From assembly GCA_002633025.1 (NCBI GenBank), contig NMRB01001494.1:32513-96512 (forward strand): a DNA stretch of 64,000 bases, in the 5' to 3' direction. Of this stretch, positions 33,501 through 46,400 are shown piece after piece (within the stretch, counting starts at the first letter, position 1; each line of letters opens with the position of its first letter). Below the pieces are notes generated by a model. It was not told where the DNA came from and did no database searches. It saw nothing but the letters and a program-made list of their open reading frames with translations. Made by a program: the position numbers and the translations under genes. The DNA comes from Notospermus geniculatus (Eukaryota; Nemertea; Pilidiophora; Heteronemertea; Lineidae).

Positions 33501-35821
33501 TGAAGTGAATGCCATCAAACTCAACATTGCCAACAATCTCTGGTTTTTCTCCCTCATCCGAGCTGCTATCAATCAATGGTTCTTGATCAATGACTTCAAA
33601 GATTGACGCTGCCGCTGCTCTAGCAGTTGAAACTGCCTCTAGGTTAGGTAGGGCATTCCCAAGGGATTCGCACCCAATCAAGGCACCGAAGAAAACCTGA
33701 AAAGAAAGGTACAATAATAGAAGGTTTGACATGGTGAACAATTTCTGCATATCAAGTGGAGTGAAAATAATAATAAGCAAGAAGTCAATCTCCAGAATTC
33801 ACGAATATTCGACCCCAACCGGGGTCTTTTTCAAGTGGAACTTTACAATCTGAAACTCTAGAAAAAAACAGACTGATGGAGATCTGAAGAACTCCACCAC
33901 ATATGGAACTCTAAGATCTAAGCTTTGGTACCCACTACAGCATCATCAAGAAAGCAGCAAGAACTAAAGTGGTTTCTGACATACACCGGACCAAACCAAG
34001 ACTTTACCTCCAAGATGGTTCCAGCAGTTGTTTTCTCCTCCCGGATCATCTTGGTTCCATACCAGAATGCCAGGGCAAACGAGCTGAAGACGACCAACCA
34101 GATCATTCCATATCCCACACCAAGACCGATACCCTTCTTGATGCCCATCTTCTTCGCTTCTCTCAGGTTTTTGTTGTACCTGGATTGGAAACACATCCGC
34201 ATCACGTCCATGTGAAACAAGACAGTGATTCTTAGGTTTACGATCTGTCTGTTTTCTGATTATTTGGATATGGGTGGTCAGCTGNNNNNNNNNNNNNNNN
34301 NNNNNNNNNNNNNNNNNNNNNNNNNNNNNNNNNNNNNNNNNNNNNNNNNNNNNNNNNNNNNNNNNNNNNNNNNNNNNNNNNNNNNNNNNNNNNNNNNNNN
34401 NNNNNNNNNNNNNNNNNNNNNNNNNNNNNNNNNNNNNNNNNNNNNNNNNNNNNNNNNNNNNNNNNNNNNNNNNNNNNNNNNNNNNNNNNNNNNNNNNNNN
34501 NNNNNNNNNNNNNNNNNNNNNNNNNNNNNNNNNNNNNNNNNNNNNNNNNNNNNNNNNNNNNNNNNNNNNNNNNNNNNNNNNNNNNNNNNNNNNNNNNNNN
34601 NNNNNNNNNNNNNNNNNNNNNNNNNNNNNNNNNNNNNNNNNNNNNNNNNNNNNNNNNNNNNNNNNNNNNNNNNNNNNNNNNNNNNNNNNNNNNNNNNNNN
34701 NNNNNNNNNNNNNNNNNNNNNNNNNNNNNNNNNNNNNNNNNNNNNNNNNNNNNNNNNNNNNGGATTATGTGGGAACAAGTTCAGAAACACTACTCACTTG
34801 ATTGTCCCGTTGTTCTTCTTCATTGCATCACTGACAAGGAAGTCAGTAATTTGGCCATAAAAGACGAGATTGATGGGGAAGGCACAACCACGGACAAGGG
34901 AGGCCAAGGTCCCGATGAGCATTAGGACAATGTCTAGGTTGTCATGGTATCGAAACTAGAAGTAAAGCACGACACTTTACACTCAGAATTCCAAGTTGAC
35001 TTCTAAAGAGTAACGAGACTGAGTATCTTGCTTTTGTTAAAAGAAACTGGTGTCACTGAAAAGAAGTGTTCAGCGTCCAGAAACCAATGCAAGACAGCAG
35101 AGAAGACACAAAAAAGCCAACATGACTTACCAGCCCACAGAGTCGAACTTTCCTAGTCTCAAACATCTCACTGAAAATTTAAAGGTTCAATTGTGAAAAA
35201 AATAGTCAAAGTTGAGACACCTCTGACACAGAGACACCTCTTTATTCAGGACAGCAACGTCCAGTCCTAAAGTGGCCATTTCCAGTCATTCTGGAGTCTG
35301 TAATCAGGACACCTCTCAATTAAGTACAGAATTTGTCAGTCCCAAAGGTACCCTAGAGGTTAAACTGCAGCTTCATCAAAGAAGTGCCATTTGAAAGTTA
35401 CAGAGTCCTACCTCTTTCCCATACTGTTATCACAGCTCCAACTGCTATCTTCATCATCATCTTCCTCAACAACATTCTCCCTGACCACAACATCGCTCAA
35501 TTCAATGTCACCTCTTCCATTTGCAGTTAAGTCATCATTTATGTCGCCATTAGACTTCTGCTCATCAATCTTGTTATCATTCATCAGATAGGCCTCTCTT
35601 TTTCCACTAGGAGTCTCTGACATGTCTGATGATGATAGATTTTGCTCAGTTGCTGAGTTTTTAGGCATAGAAATGATTGAGTTATCAGCATTAACACCAT
35701 CATCCTCAGTTGTATCATCAATTGTGATGTCTTCCACGTTGACCTCATCCCCATTTGAATTCTCTTCCAGGGATAGGCCAACTCCTGTTTCATTGGTAGG
35801 TGGTTCAGTTGTGTCCCCCAT
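27528..35821 (-). CDS. ABCB1-like: ABCB1-type full ABC transporter (gene A)
   Basis: P-glycoprotein-family efflux pump of the plasma membrane, expected to export hydrophobic xenobiotics using ATP. Exons 5' to 3' on the minus strand: 35821-35412, 35170-35131, 34955-34798, [three exons in the N gap], 34179-34008, 33696-33475, 33285-33160, 33032-32829, 32679-32509, 32314-32153, 32076-31894, 31372-31208, 31107-30925, 30711-30628, 30401-30198, 30080-29980, 29750-29610, 29497-29341, 29033-28830, 28548-28342, 28162-28016, 27749-27528. All phases agree. With gene B's three missing exons the product would be about 1396 aa (human ABCB1 1280). Order: acidic N-tail, TMD1, NBD1 ([35 protein letters not shown]), Arg/Ser-rich linker, TMD2, NBD2 ([39 protein letters not shown]). 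All catalytic motifs are intact. Exon 11 (32509) uses a GC donor, exons 8 and 23 GTTGGT donors. Which ABCB subfamily member is inference. Confidence 0.93.
28678..28782. repeat. Degenerate ~20-bp tandem repeat in gene A intron
   Basis: Five imperfect units around CTCCCTGTGTCTGGCGGTGT. Confidence 0.6.
31150..31205 (-). mobile_element. tRNA-like fragment beside the exon-14 donor of gene A
   Basis: The minus strand reads CTCAGAAGCAAAGGGTCTCC then GGTTCAATTCCCGGG, a B-box/T-arm like sequence, starting right at the splice donor GTAAGGA. The same fragment sits at 48885-48937 in gene B. Likely a tRNA-derived SINE remnant. Confidence 0.5.
31466..31565 (+). mobile_element. tRNA-derived SINE head
   Basis: TTGGCCTAGTGGTTAACTCC resembles an RNA polymerase III A box and GAGTTCGAGTCTGGTAGG a B box, about 75 bp apart, as in tRNA-derived SINEs. 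The equivalent in gene B (49213-49297) has lost part of the A box. Not a functional tRNA. Confidence 0.6.
34285..34761. other. Assembly gap (477 N) covering exons 4-6 of gene A
   Basis: Flanks match gene B at about 53339 and 51971, which are about 1.37 kb apart there and hold three exons, so the gap is sized too small. Confidence 0.9.
35215..35365 (-). mobile_element. Diverged pogo/Tigger-like MITE in gene A intron
   Basis: On the minus strand it reads like the element at 11630-11788 (GGGACTGACAAAT, GAGAGGTGTCCTGAT, ...AGAGGTGTCT). It is also present at 53790-53945 in gene B, so insertion predates the A/B split. Confidence 0.65.
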
Positions 35822-37446
35822 TGTTAGCCTTCACATAAAAAATAACAACCTGAAAAAGTTACCAGTATGGACTAACCAGGATCTCAAAATCACTTTACTT
35901 ACTCCAACTCATTTTGTTGCAAGCTCATGAGGCAACCTACTGAGCATCTGTATTGTAACAGAACCACAAAAAGCTGGGAACGAAAGCTACTAAGTGGTTG
36001 TCTACTCATGTTACAGTTTCCACGGATTCTTTCCTTCAAAAAAACTGATCAAATTATGATGTTGACCAATTGTATCCTGTGGAAATCTTGCCGCAAGCAC
36101 AGGAAAGCCTCACAGAAGTTTTCTCTTTACCTACCTGAATCATCTTGGACCATCAAGGTTTTCGTAACACAACATTCTTAGTCCTAACAAAGTTACCGGT
36201 ACTGTTGGCCTTAATATTTTAGGATGACCTGAATGGGAAGGAGATCCGTGGTGTTCCCAGCACGGCCTATCTCGTGAAAGCCAGCAAATGAAATGATCAG
36301 GAAAAGTCTGTTGATGGCCTTTTGATATCATATGATATTCATAAGTAATATTTATTGCCAGACGGCATACAAAAGCTATTATAGCTACATGTATTACAAA
36401 AGCTATTATAGCTATACTTGAAATGTCCTTTTATTCTCAATGGGTCACAGATGACAGGCCTTTTTTAACTCATGAAGGTAGTCAGGACTTGTTTAGAAGC
36501 GAAGGCCAACTGTTAGCTCAGTTCCATAGATCTTCAATAGATGTCATTTCTTAATCAACGTGTCATTTAGCCAGTGATATCTAGAGGGAAGGCAGCTTGT
36601 GGTGAAAACTTAGGGTAGGGACACACCTAAAGCAATTCGTTGACGCATGCGGCAACGTCTTTGTTATTTTACACCGCACTGCACGCAAACAAAGGTTTTG
36701 ACCCATGCATCTCCCAATCGCATGCGAATCACGTTAGGTGTGTCCCTACCCTTAATTCATCCATGAGGTTGGTTGCTAATTTCTGAAGTAAGCCTACTGG
36801 TATGCAACAAAAGGAACAGAACAAAAAACAATGAGTACCAGTAGCCAAAATACGAATTTCTTCTATTTATTCTCCAAATACATTATTACAAAAATGTTCT
36901 CAGTTAATTTTCATATTCAGTAAATCACCAGTAAACAACTAGAAATACAAAATCACACTTGTTGAACTGAACAAGATAAATAAATTAATTTTATCACAGA
37001 TAACAGCAGAATTCTGACCAATTGAGACAATTAAATAGCAAATTAAATACGTCTCCAACCAATGGCCTCTTAAACACATGTCCAATGCTGTACTACTACA
37101 GCATCACAACCAAGCTAATGCCCTACGCAAGTGGCAAGTTCTTCAATCAGTCCATGAATATCATTCAATTTTAATAGATATTTTTATAGATATTGAATCA
37201 AGTATGGTACAAATGGAAGTGTAAAGAAATGAAGTGACATGCTGGGTGTCTTCTTCTTTTTAGTCCAATGTTCTGTCACCTGAGCTAAAGTGATATGCCC
37301 ACCAGCTGGGCTGGTAGGAACAGAAGAAATATGGTTCTGCTCATCTCCACTCATCTTTGGCATCCCTGTCACCAAATCCTTGATTGGCGACTCCACTATC
37401 AGTCTCAGTCTACTAAACATGTGACATGTGACATGTGACATGCTGT
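35822..37446. other. Intergenic: 5' flank of gene A and 3' flank of gene C'
   Basis: It contains a likely 3' splice site (CTTTTTCAG on the minus strand near 35851-35859), so gene A probably has an upstream non-coding exon. A 20-bp tandem repeat, ACAAAAGCTATTATAGCTA type, has two copies at 36368-36416 (three at 55148-55208 in the B flank). A MITE lies at 36613-36751. No coding gene. Confidence 0.6.
36613..36751. mobile_element. Palindromic MITE, present only in the gene A flank
   Basis: GGGTAGGGACACACCTAA and TTAGGTGTGTCCCTACCC form the ends, flanked by TTA on both sides (36610-36612, 36752-36754). The equivalent place upstream of gene B (about 55400) lacks the element and has a single TTA. 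Confidence 0.9.
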
Positions 37447-40400
37447 TCAAGTCGGAGTTATCGTATTCCTTCGCCCAGCTTGCACCGTCTGAAGCTTAAA
37501 GTAAATCCCCTTCTGTTGCATCAGTTCGCTGTGGGTGCCGAGTTCCATCACTTTTCCATGATGCATGACGGCGATCTTGTCCGCATTCTGTATCGTCGAT
37601 AATCTATGAGCTATACAGATGCATGTCCGACCTTCTCGGGCCTTGTCGAGGGCCTCTTGGACAACCTATAATTGAGAAGACAAAAGATTTATGATTAAGC
37701 TGAATGACTTCAATACATGTAGTTCGAGCTTGAACTTCTAAGAAAATCCCTCTGGTTCGGTGAGTTCAGCAGTGGTCTTTCAGATTGTCCAGTGGCCTTG
37801 ACGTCAATAGGCCTACTCTTTGGTTTACTGGAATAGCTGTGTTAAATGATGGACTTCAAAGTTCAACAAATACATCATTCCTTCATAAGGAAATGCAGGA
37901 TAGCCATGTAGAGGAGGATATTAGATTAGAATCAAGCCCAAAACAGTCCATTAAATTTTGCATGGCAAATCAGTTTGTTTACCGGTATGGCAAGTCGTGT
38001 CGAGACAACATACCTTTTCACTTTCCGTGTCCAGAGCTGAAGTAGCTTCATCTAGCAACAAGATCTTTGGGTTTCGTATCAGTGCCCGTGCTATTGCCAC
38101 CCGTTGTTTCTGACCTCCACTTAACTGTGTACCTTTGTCACCTACATTGGTGTCATAACCCTGGATAACAAAATATTGCCATTTCGTCATCAAACGTACA
38201 CAAGTTGAAAATGAAGGATTGTGATAGTTTTAAAGATGGTTGAAAATGTACATACATCAGGTAAATCCTGTATAAATGAATGAATATTCGCCTTCCTCGC
38301 CGCCTCAATGATTTCATCCATCGGAATCTGTCGCTCGTTGTCCCCATATGCGATATTCTCAGCGATGCTGGTGTCGAACAGGACAGGTTCTTGGGCGACT
38401 ATTCCTAACTTTCTTCTGTACCACTGGAGGTTCAAAGTCTTGATCTCATTACCATCTACAGTCTACCAACCGGTGCAAGAAAAGAGAGTATGCTACGTAG
38501 AAACAGAAGCAGAGAGTACACTCCTGATGCAATTTAAGGTAGCTAGCATCTCTAAACAAAGGTTCCTCGTCGACAGAATGCTAAACTCCAACCAATCTTC
38601 TTTCTTTTGCACACACAGAACAACTAGCAGTCTTGTTAAAACTTACCACACTCCCTCCAAAAGGATCATAGAACCTCTCCGCTAGTTGAACTGTTGTACT
38701 CTTTCCACATCCACTTGAGCCGACCAAACCGAGTGTCTGACCAGGGCTGACAGATACTTTCAAACCTTGTAAGATCTGGCTGCCAGGTCTTGTGGGGTAG
38801 GTGAAGTCGACATTTGTGAAGGAGAGTTCACCTTTGAACTCGGAATCAGGCTGGAATGCAAATGGGATACCGGTATGTCTGTCAAAAATGCTAGATGCTG
38901 GTGGCATCATTAGAATTGAGAGCCAAGTGCTACATTAAATATGGCATTACTGGCTCTTAAAGGAGTTAGACGCTGAAGTTGTAAACAAGCTGGTTTGTTT
39001 ACAAACATGGTCGGCAAACTAGCTTTATTCCTTCCTGCAGGTGGCAGCACCAGTAAGCGCCCCGTGATCGTTAGACTGGTTCCCGGTCCGATGTAACTCA
39101 CTCACGATATTCACGTCAGTACATATCACCGACAATAGGTGGCAGCACCGCAGGCGTCGCGTGGATAGAGAACCAGTGAGTGAGTGTGTACAACTTGGAC
39201 GTCCAGCTCCTTTAATAGCATTGGGCAACCTAAATGTACAACAGGAGGAAACCGGAGGTCTTGGAGTAGCCCTGTGCGCTGTTAAAGAGATCGTCACCCT
39301 CTCTATCACATGAAGAAGGTGTCTGACTGGGGATCGAACCCAGAACCTCAGCAGTGACAGGCACTTATGTTTGCACTGCGCCGCTTTGACAATTGTTGGT
39401 AACATGAAGTAGCAGAGCTGGTCTCGGCATACTATTGGAAGGAAACGTTAGAGTCCTTCATCTGATCGAGGTTATGAATTTACCATCGTTGCGCCATCAG
39501 TACTATAAGCATCAATAGGTGGCTCTCTGTCAAGAAGTTGGAAAATCTTCGCTGCCGCAACTTTTGCTTTGGCATAGTCTGGCGCTAGTGAACTGGCTCG
39601 GCCGAATGCCATGCCACCGAATGTTATGGCTGCAAAAATCCTGAAAATGATCGAATAAAGGCCCATTTTCACTTCTGTGGTTTGTGACGAGTGGTGCTGT
39701 TTTGACAGGGTTTTGGATAATCCTTCGATGGTTTAACAAGACACGGCATGTTAATGAACCCAATGCCTGTGAAAACCAGTCCACTCGCCACCAACTGTAG
39801 CGGAATCCGCTGAAGTGGTAACAGTTCTAAGGCAGACAGACTGAAAGTGACAAGAGGAAAGTTACGTGGTAATGAAGAAACTATTTATTTATGGTTTTGC
39901 AGAATGGAAAGTTTCATTATTAAACAACAAAATGACAGCTTTGCCTGCAACAGAGCCTCCTTTTAAAACTAAAACACTATCCCGATGAAACTTACATGAA
40001 AATAGCCTCAAAACTCATTTCACCTTCATCAATCAAATAGGCACCAAAACTAAAGGCAGCTCCGTATGCAAAGAAAATGACACTTTGTGTGAAGGCGTAG
40101 GCAATGCCGTAGATGTGGGAGCGCTTGGTACCTGCCCTGTAATGGAATGAAGGAAGCGTTAGCTAATGTGCCAATGAAAGCATGCATAATAAAATTAATC
40201 ATGTACAGAGTGACAAGTAAAGTACAAAGTGACAAGTAAGGTACAGAGTGACAAGTAAAGTACAGAGTGACAAGTAAAACTACGGTCGCATCAGTGAAAC
40301 TTACTTCAACACTGCCTTGAAATGAGTACCGTAAAGTTCTTCAAATTTTGTTTCCTTCACCAGAGCAGCAACAGTTCGGACATTTTCTATCGCTTCTGTA

Positions 40401-43400
40401 GCAATCTGAAAGACGATCGGTAGTCTGCCATGGAGACCAAAACTGTGACTACTGACTTACGTCAAGCGTGTTTCCTTCTGTGAATGTGTGGTCTAGCAGC
40501 GTTATAAAGTGCAGAGACACTACAAGGTCTTAAAACTATTTCCCAGCCCAAATTGAATAATGCAGACTTACTTTTCCACCTTCCTCTACCTTCTTTTTGT
40601 CACCCTTTGCGTAGCCAGCCAACAGCCGCATTTGTAGGAAACCACCCAATGCCAAGATTGGCAGGAAACACAGTACAACTAGAGTTAATTTCCAACTGTA
40701 TACAAACGAAATGATGATACCAGTGCCAAGGTTAGCGACGGATTGGATGATGGTTCCAATTCTTGAACCTGTTGCCTGGAAACGGAAAGGGTCTTCATAT
40801 CAGATTTAACGGAGGAACAAACTGTTCCAGTAAAATAAAGTATTAAATCAAGAGATGATTCCTAGGCAACTATAAGCAAAATTGGGTGATAAATGTATAG
40901 TAGGGGGAAACCAGAGTGACTGAAAACCTCCACATTTGAAGAGTGTTGCCCCTCTATCACTTGAAGAATGGATTTGGAGACTGAACTCGGAACCTCAGTG
41001 GTGACTGGCACCAATGACTTTACTGCACCACTTTGACAGCCTGCCATGTTTCCGGTTCGTTGAATGAACAGAAAGGAGCTGCACGGCCATCTGGTGGTGA
41101 GATTCTTCATTACACTCACCCCTTTGACCAATGAAGTGTCCGATGCCAGTCTGACACACAGCGCCCCCACTTGGTTCTCATGGAGATCAAACCAACCAAT
41201 ATCCTGAAATTGAAAAACAATCATAGGAACCTGCAGGGCGTTAGTAGGGCCTACTTACACTGGTCACCTGTCCACGAGAGTGGCTCTGCTAATATGAATG
41301 AAGCGGAGCGGATTGAGGACAGGGGATCAGTCTAGATAGTACTCACCTTGGTAGAAGGGCATCATTGACAGGTCAACTTTGATCTTCAGCACACCTATTG
41401 CTGTTGCTAACTGAAACTGTTGCTATCTGTTGAAGCATGAGGCAAAAAGACAACGAATGCTTACTTGTCTCAACATCGCTTTGAATGTCACCGTCCTTAG
41501 TCTCTCGGTCAAACGTTCCCCAGATAATGCTAAGAAGTAACTTTGTAGGAAGTTACATAGTCCAATCACGAGACCAATCCCTGCCAGAATGGCGGAGAAC
41601 AGGCCTGATCCTTGTGCCTGAAGGTCCATGTCTACAATGGCGAAAACCTAAAAGAAGGCAGAAAAAAATCTACTGTTTCATCACACTCGGCGAAAATACG
41701 TACATCTACAGAGGACAGAAATAAATCCTTACCCCAAGGATTTCACTAAAAATGACAGCAAATGCTGGTTGGGCGCCGCCGGTGATGACAGCAGATAAAC
41801 GTACATCTACAGAGGACAGAAATAAATCCTTACCCCAAGGATTTCACTAAAAATGACAGCAAATGCTGGTTGGGCGCCGCCGGTGATGACAGCAGATAAA
41901 CAGCCAATCAGTATTAACAACCATTCTCGTGCATTCATGGCCCAGATCCTTTTCATAGAGACTTGTGGGACTTCCTCCTTGTCTTTGCTGGGCTCCTCCT
42001 GAAATTGACAGCATGCCATACTTATCACTTAAAATTACAGCACATTTCAGTTTTTGTCGGGAGAGGGGTTCACCATTCGCTGCAAGATATATAGCTACTG
42101 CAATATCACTTACTATTCCACTTTAACTGTTGTGAGAGACTCACGTACTCTCCATTATGACTTGGACAAATATTTTTCCTCACCTCATCCTCCTCGCCTG
42201 TCTGCTGCGAAACTGATCTCTTCAATCGACGCAGACTTCCTCGACTTCCGAACTCTTTGCCTGAGTTTTGTCTCCTGAAACGGCTGCTCTGTCTTGACAG
42301 GCTACGCTTCAGAACGCCAGAATCTTCAAAGTCATCGAAGATTTCTGCATCCTTCTCCTCTTCCTTCAGCTGAAAAAGATGGCATCATCTGTGATAAGAC
42401 TCCTCATATGACATTACATCCTGAGATTCAGGTCATTTCACCAGGCTCTGCCTCCCTCATGACTCCCTTATGACCAAGGAGCTGTCTCAGAGCCTCTCTT
42501 TTGAGAGGATTAAACTGATTGTTTGAACGTTTCAAGGCGGTTAGATTCTGGAATTGAACTGACCTGACTTGTGACTAAACTATAGTACAATCCCTCCTCA
42601 GCCATCAAGGCATCATGGTTCCCTGACTCGACAACCTGACCATCCTTGATTCCAAAGATCACGTCTGCATTCCGTACAGTAGACAGTCGATGCGCTATCA
42701 CAATGGTGGTTCGACCTTGGCTCGCCTGAAGCAAAGACATGGACAATGTTAATTTTGGAATTTTTGAATTGAAACAGTACGAAATGAGCCATACTTGGTA
42801 CATCCAGGGTTAGCATGTCAGATGCAAATCTGCTGTTGCAGAGTCTAGTGTGGATGGCGCCATCGATGGTGAGCCAGAATTCCAGCATTGGTGTCCGTCT
42901 TCCTGTGGGATCACCCACATCTAGGCTTGCCATAAGATTGGCGTACCTTCTCCAAAGCCTCCTGCACAACACTCTCACTTTCCATATCCAGGGCGGATGT
43001 GGCCTCATCAAGCAGCAGAATCTTTGGGTTCCTGACTAAAGCTCTTGCAATCGCAATCCTCTGTTTCTGCCCGCCGCTTAGCTGGGCTCCTCGCTCTCCA
43101 ACTAATGTTTCTAAGCCCTTAAAGATATGAAAGAGGGGTAGAGGAAGTCAACAAAGCTGTTGGGACGTACATGTTCATCAATGAACTGAATACAAAGAGT
43201 CAAAAAGAGAACACCATGGTTTTAGTTGTCCAACAACTCAGTTCCCCTGAGAAGGGGATTAGGTGACGGTGCAAAACTGCAGACTGAGTCCAGAATAAGT
43301 TCCACTTACATCTGGTAGATTGTTGATGAAGTTATAGGCATTTGCCTCCTTTGTTGCCTGCTTAATCTCAGCCTCTGTCACATCATCGCGGCCGTACTTG

Positions 43401-46400
43401 ATGTTCTCAGCGATCGTTGTAGCAAACAACACTGGCTCCTGACTCACTACACCAATATGCTGACGCAGCCATTTGACATTCATGTTGCGAATGTCATGTC
43501 CATCTATTCTGACCTGAAAATTGTAACATATACGGGATGAGGTTCTTGTCATAATGCTGACAAAATTACTGCGTACCGGTAAGTGAAATCCTTTACGGTA
43601 CATCCCATATGCTGCCAAACAAGCATTCCATCATGGATCCCAGGGTCTTCCTCAGGGTCTTGGATCTCTACTAGAAAGTGCCTGAGGAAGACCCCGGTCG
43701 GGGTCGAAAATTTGCGAAACTCGGAGACGACGTCACATTTACTATCGTTTTGTGTGTCGTTTTTTGTGCTGTATGTTGGATATCATGGATCCCAGGAATC
43801 AAAATGTCGTATTTCCACTGTCATATCTTCTACCTGTGTTGTTGCCCTTCTGCTCTGACTCCCTATCAGGACTGAGTGATACTGAGGTCGTTGAAGGTGA
43901 AGGCAACACACAACCTTGAACTGCACAAGAAAACATTGCTGCCCAGAGCTTTACACCCCATTTAGGAGATGCCACTTACCATACCATCCTCGGGGTCATA
44001 GAAACGCTGAAGCAGTTGCAAAGTGGTACTTTTCCCACAACCGCTTGGACCAACGAATGCGACAGTCTGCCCGACAGAAACGGAGGCACTGAACCCATTC
44101 ATGATCTGAAGAAGGAAGTGGAGAATAAGTGGGCCTTGCAGGAAACCTGCGAAGAATCACCCGCTGTACCACGCACAGGAACGATTGGACCCAACTGGGA
44201 GTCGAATCTACAGTCCCAAGATGATGGGGTGACGTTTCCTTTGCAATGATCTGACAGCATTCCACTTTGACCAAATTCATATGGTTCCATATTTGGAATA
44301 TCTGTAAAAATTTACTTCTGGGATCTCTACTAAAGTGCCTGAGGAAGACCCCAGTTGGGGGTCGAAAATTTGTGAAATTCGGAGACGACTTCATGTTTAC
44401 TATCCGTTCATTCCACTAAATATTGTACCAGGAGTTTAACACCAATGCACTTACCTTCTGCTCAGTCCTTGCAGGATATCTGAACTGAACGCCATCAAAC
44501 TCAATATTGCCAACAATCTCAGGTTTTTCTCCCTCATCCGAGCTGCTATCAATCAATGGTTCTTGATCAATGATATCAAAGATTGATGCTGCAGCTGCTC
44601 TGGCGCCTGAAACTGCCTCTAGATTAGGTAGGGCATTACCAAGGGACAATGCACCAATCATGACACCAAAGAAGACCTGAAGAGAAAGAATCGGCACCAT
44701 CAAATAGAGTCGACGTCCTCATGGGTGTGAAGATTGGATCTGATTGGGGATTGAACCTTATATGTGATAGGTGTCGGTGTTTCCATCGCCTCACTCTGCC
44801 AGACTGACCGTCCATGTTGAAACGACCATACCAGTGTCCTCTTCATCACGAATACAGCCGGGTAAAATTAGGGTAAACAAACCATACACACCTGCAAGAT
44901 GACCCCAGCAGTGGTTCTCTCCTCCCGAATCATTCTTGCTCCATACCAGAACGCCAGGCCGAACACAGCGAAGAGGACCACCCAGATTGTCCCAAGACAT
45001 ACACCATAAATGATACCCTTCTTGATTCCTATCTGCTTGGCGTCTCTAAGGTTTTTGTTGTACCTAGGATTGGGAACAGTCCGTGTAAAACAAGACAGTG
45101 ATTCTTAGATTTATGATTTAGCAATACCGGTATTAAGATTTGTCTCTTTCCTGATTATTAGGGGGGGGGGATTCAGTCTATATTGTTTGTGTAATCCATT
45201 GTAAAGTGCCTTTGAGCTGTATTTATACTGGGAAGGGCACTGTAATATATGGAAAATAATAAAAAATAATAATAATAATCCTCTTCATCACGAATACAGC
45301 CGGGTAAAATTAGGGTAAACAAACCATACACACCTGCAAGATGACCCCAGCAGTGGTTCTCTCCTCTCGAATCATTCTTGCTCCATACCAGAATGCCAGG
45401 CCGAACACAGCAAAGAGGACCACCCAGATTGTCCCAAGACATACACCATAAATGATACCCTTCTTGATTCCTATCTGCTTGGCGTCTCTAAGGTTTTTGT
45501 TGTACCTAGGATTGGGAACGGTCCATGTAAAACAAGACAGTGATTCTTAGATTTATGATTTAGCAATATTAAGATTTGTCTCTTTCCTGATTATTTGGGC
45601 GGGGCGGTCAGCTGTGACTTGAGTGGCATCCTTCACTCTAACTCTGGGTTCAGTGTTCACAATGATGACATGACATGGATTCCCCTGACATTGGGATCCA
45701 TGTCAAGATGCTGAGTGGACCAGGGCCTAGCCCAGATAGGGTACAAGAGCTTAGTTAGAATGAAACCCAACTTACCGCTCACTTTCCTTATTCTCACCAC
45801 CAAAAGCAACAACAGTTCTGATAGCACCTAACACCTCCTCTGCCACAGCACCAGCCTTGGCATACGCTTTAAGCTCCTTCTGTGTGAACGTCTGCAGCAG
45901 CTGAAGATGGAAAAATCATTGTTTCCATAAATATGGGGCCTACATACTCACACAGGGAGTCTTCAGTTCCCTTCTGGGACTGCTCAGAAGTGAATCTTCA
46001 ACCTCAGAAACCAACAGATGCATGTACTGGTACGTAAGACTAGGCCTGGCTGAGAAACGTAAAGGACACAGACCAAACTCTCTCATTTTACTCACAGCAG
46101 ATGCTAGGGTCACCCGGCCCCCCCCACTCAATTATTTTGGGGGTACCTTTGCTTGTACCAGAATTTCAGAGTGACACCCTTTGGAAGGGAACAAATAAGT
46201 AATTATGACCCCTTATGGATGGGACCGAGGCAATATTTAGATCTACCACCCTTTTTGAAGGACTTTGGTATAAAATCTGCCCCTTTAGTAAGGTGAAAAA
46301 CTTCTCAGTATACCCCTTATGTAATTAAGGACCAAACAAACTTCTCTCAAGCCAAGACACAGTCAGGTAAGTGGCTGTGAAAGGCCTCTCATTCATTAAA

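Noticed and set aside
34225-34860. Long open frames across 34225-34860 on both strands
   Set aside because: They consist almost entirely of Ns and carry no coding evidence.
39320-39392. Functional tRNA gene at the SINE heads
   Set aside because: B box is good but acceptor and anticodon stems do not pair and the same sequence recurs as a dispersed repeat.
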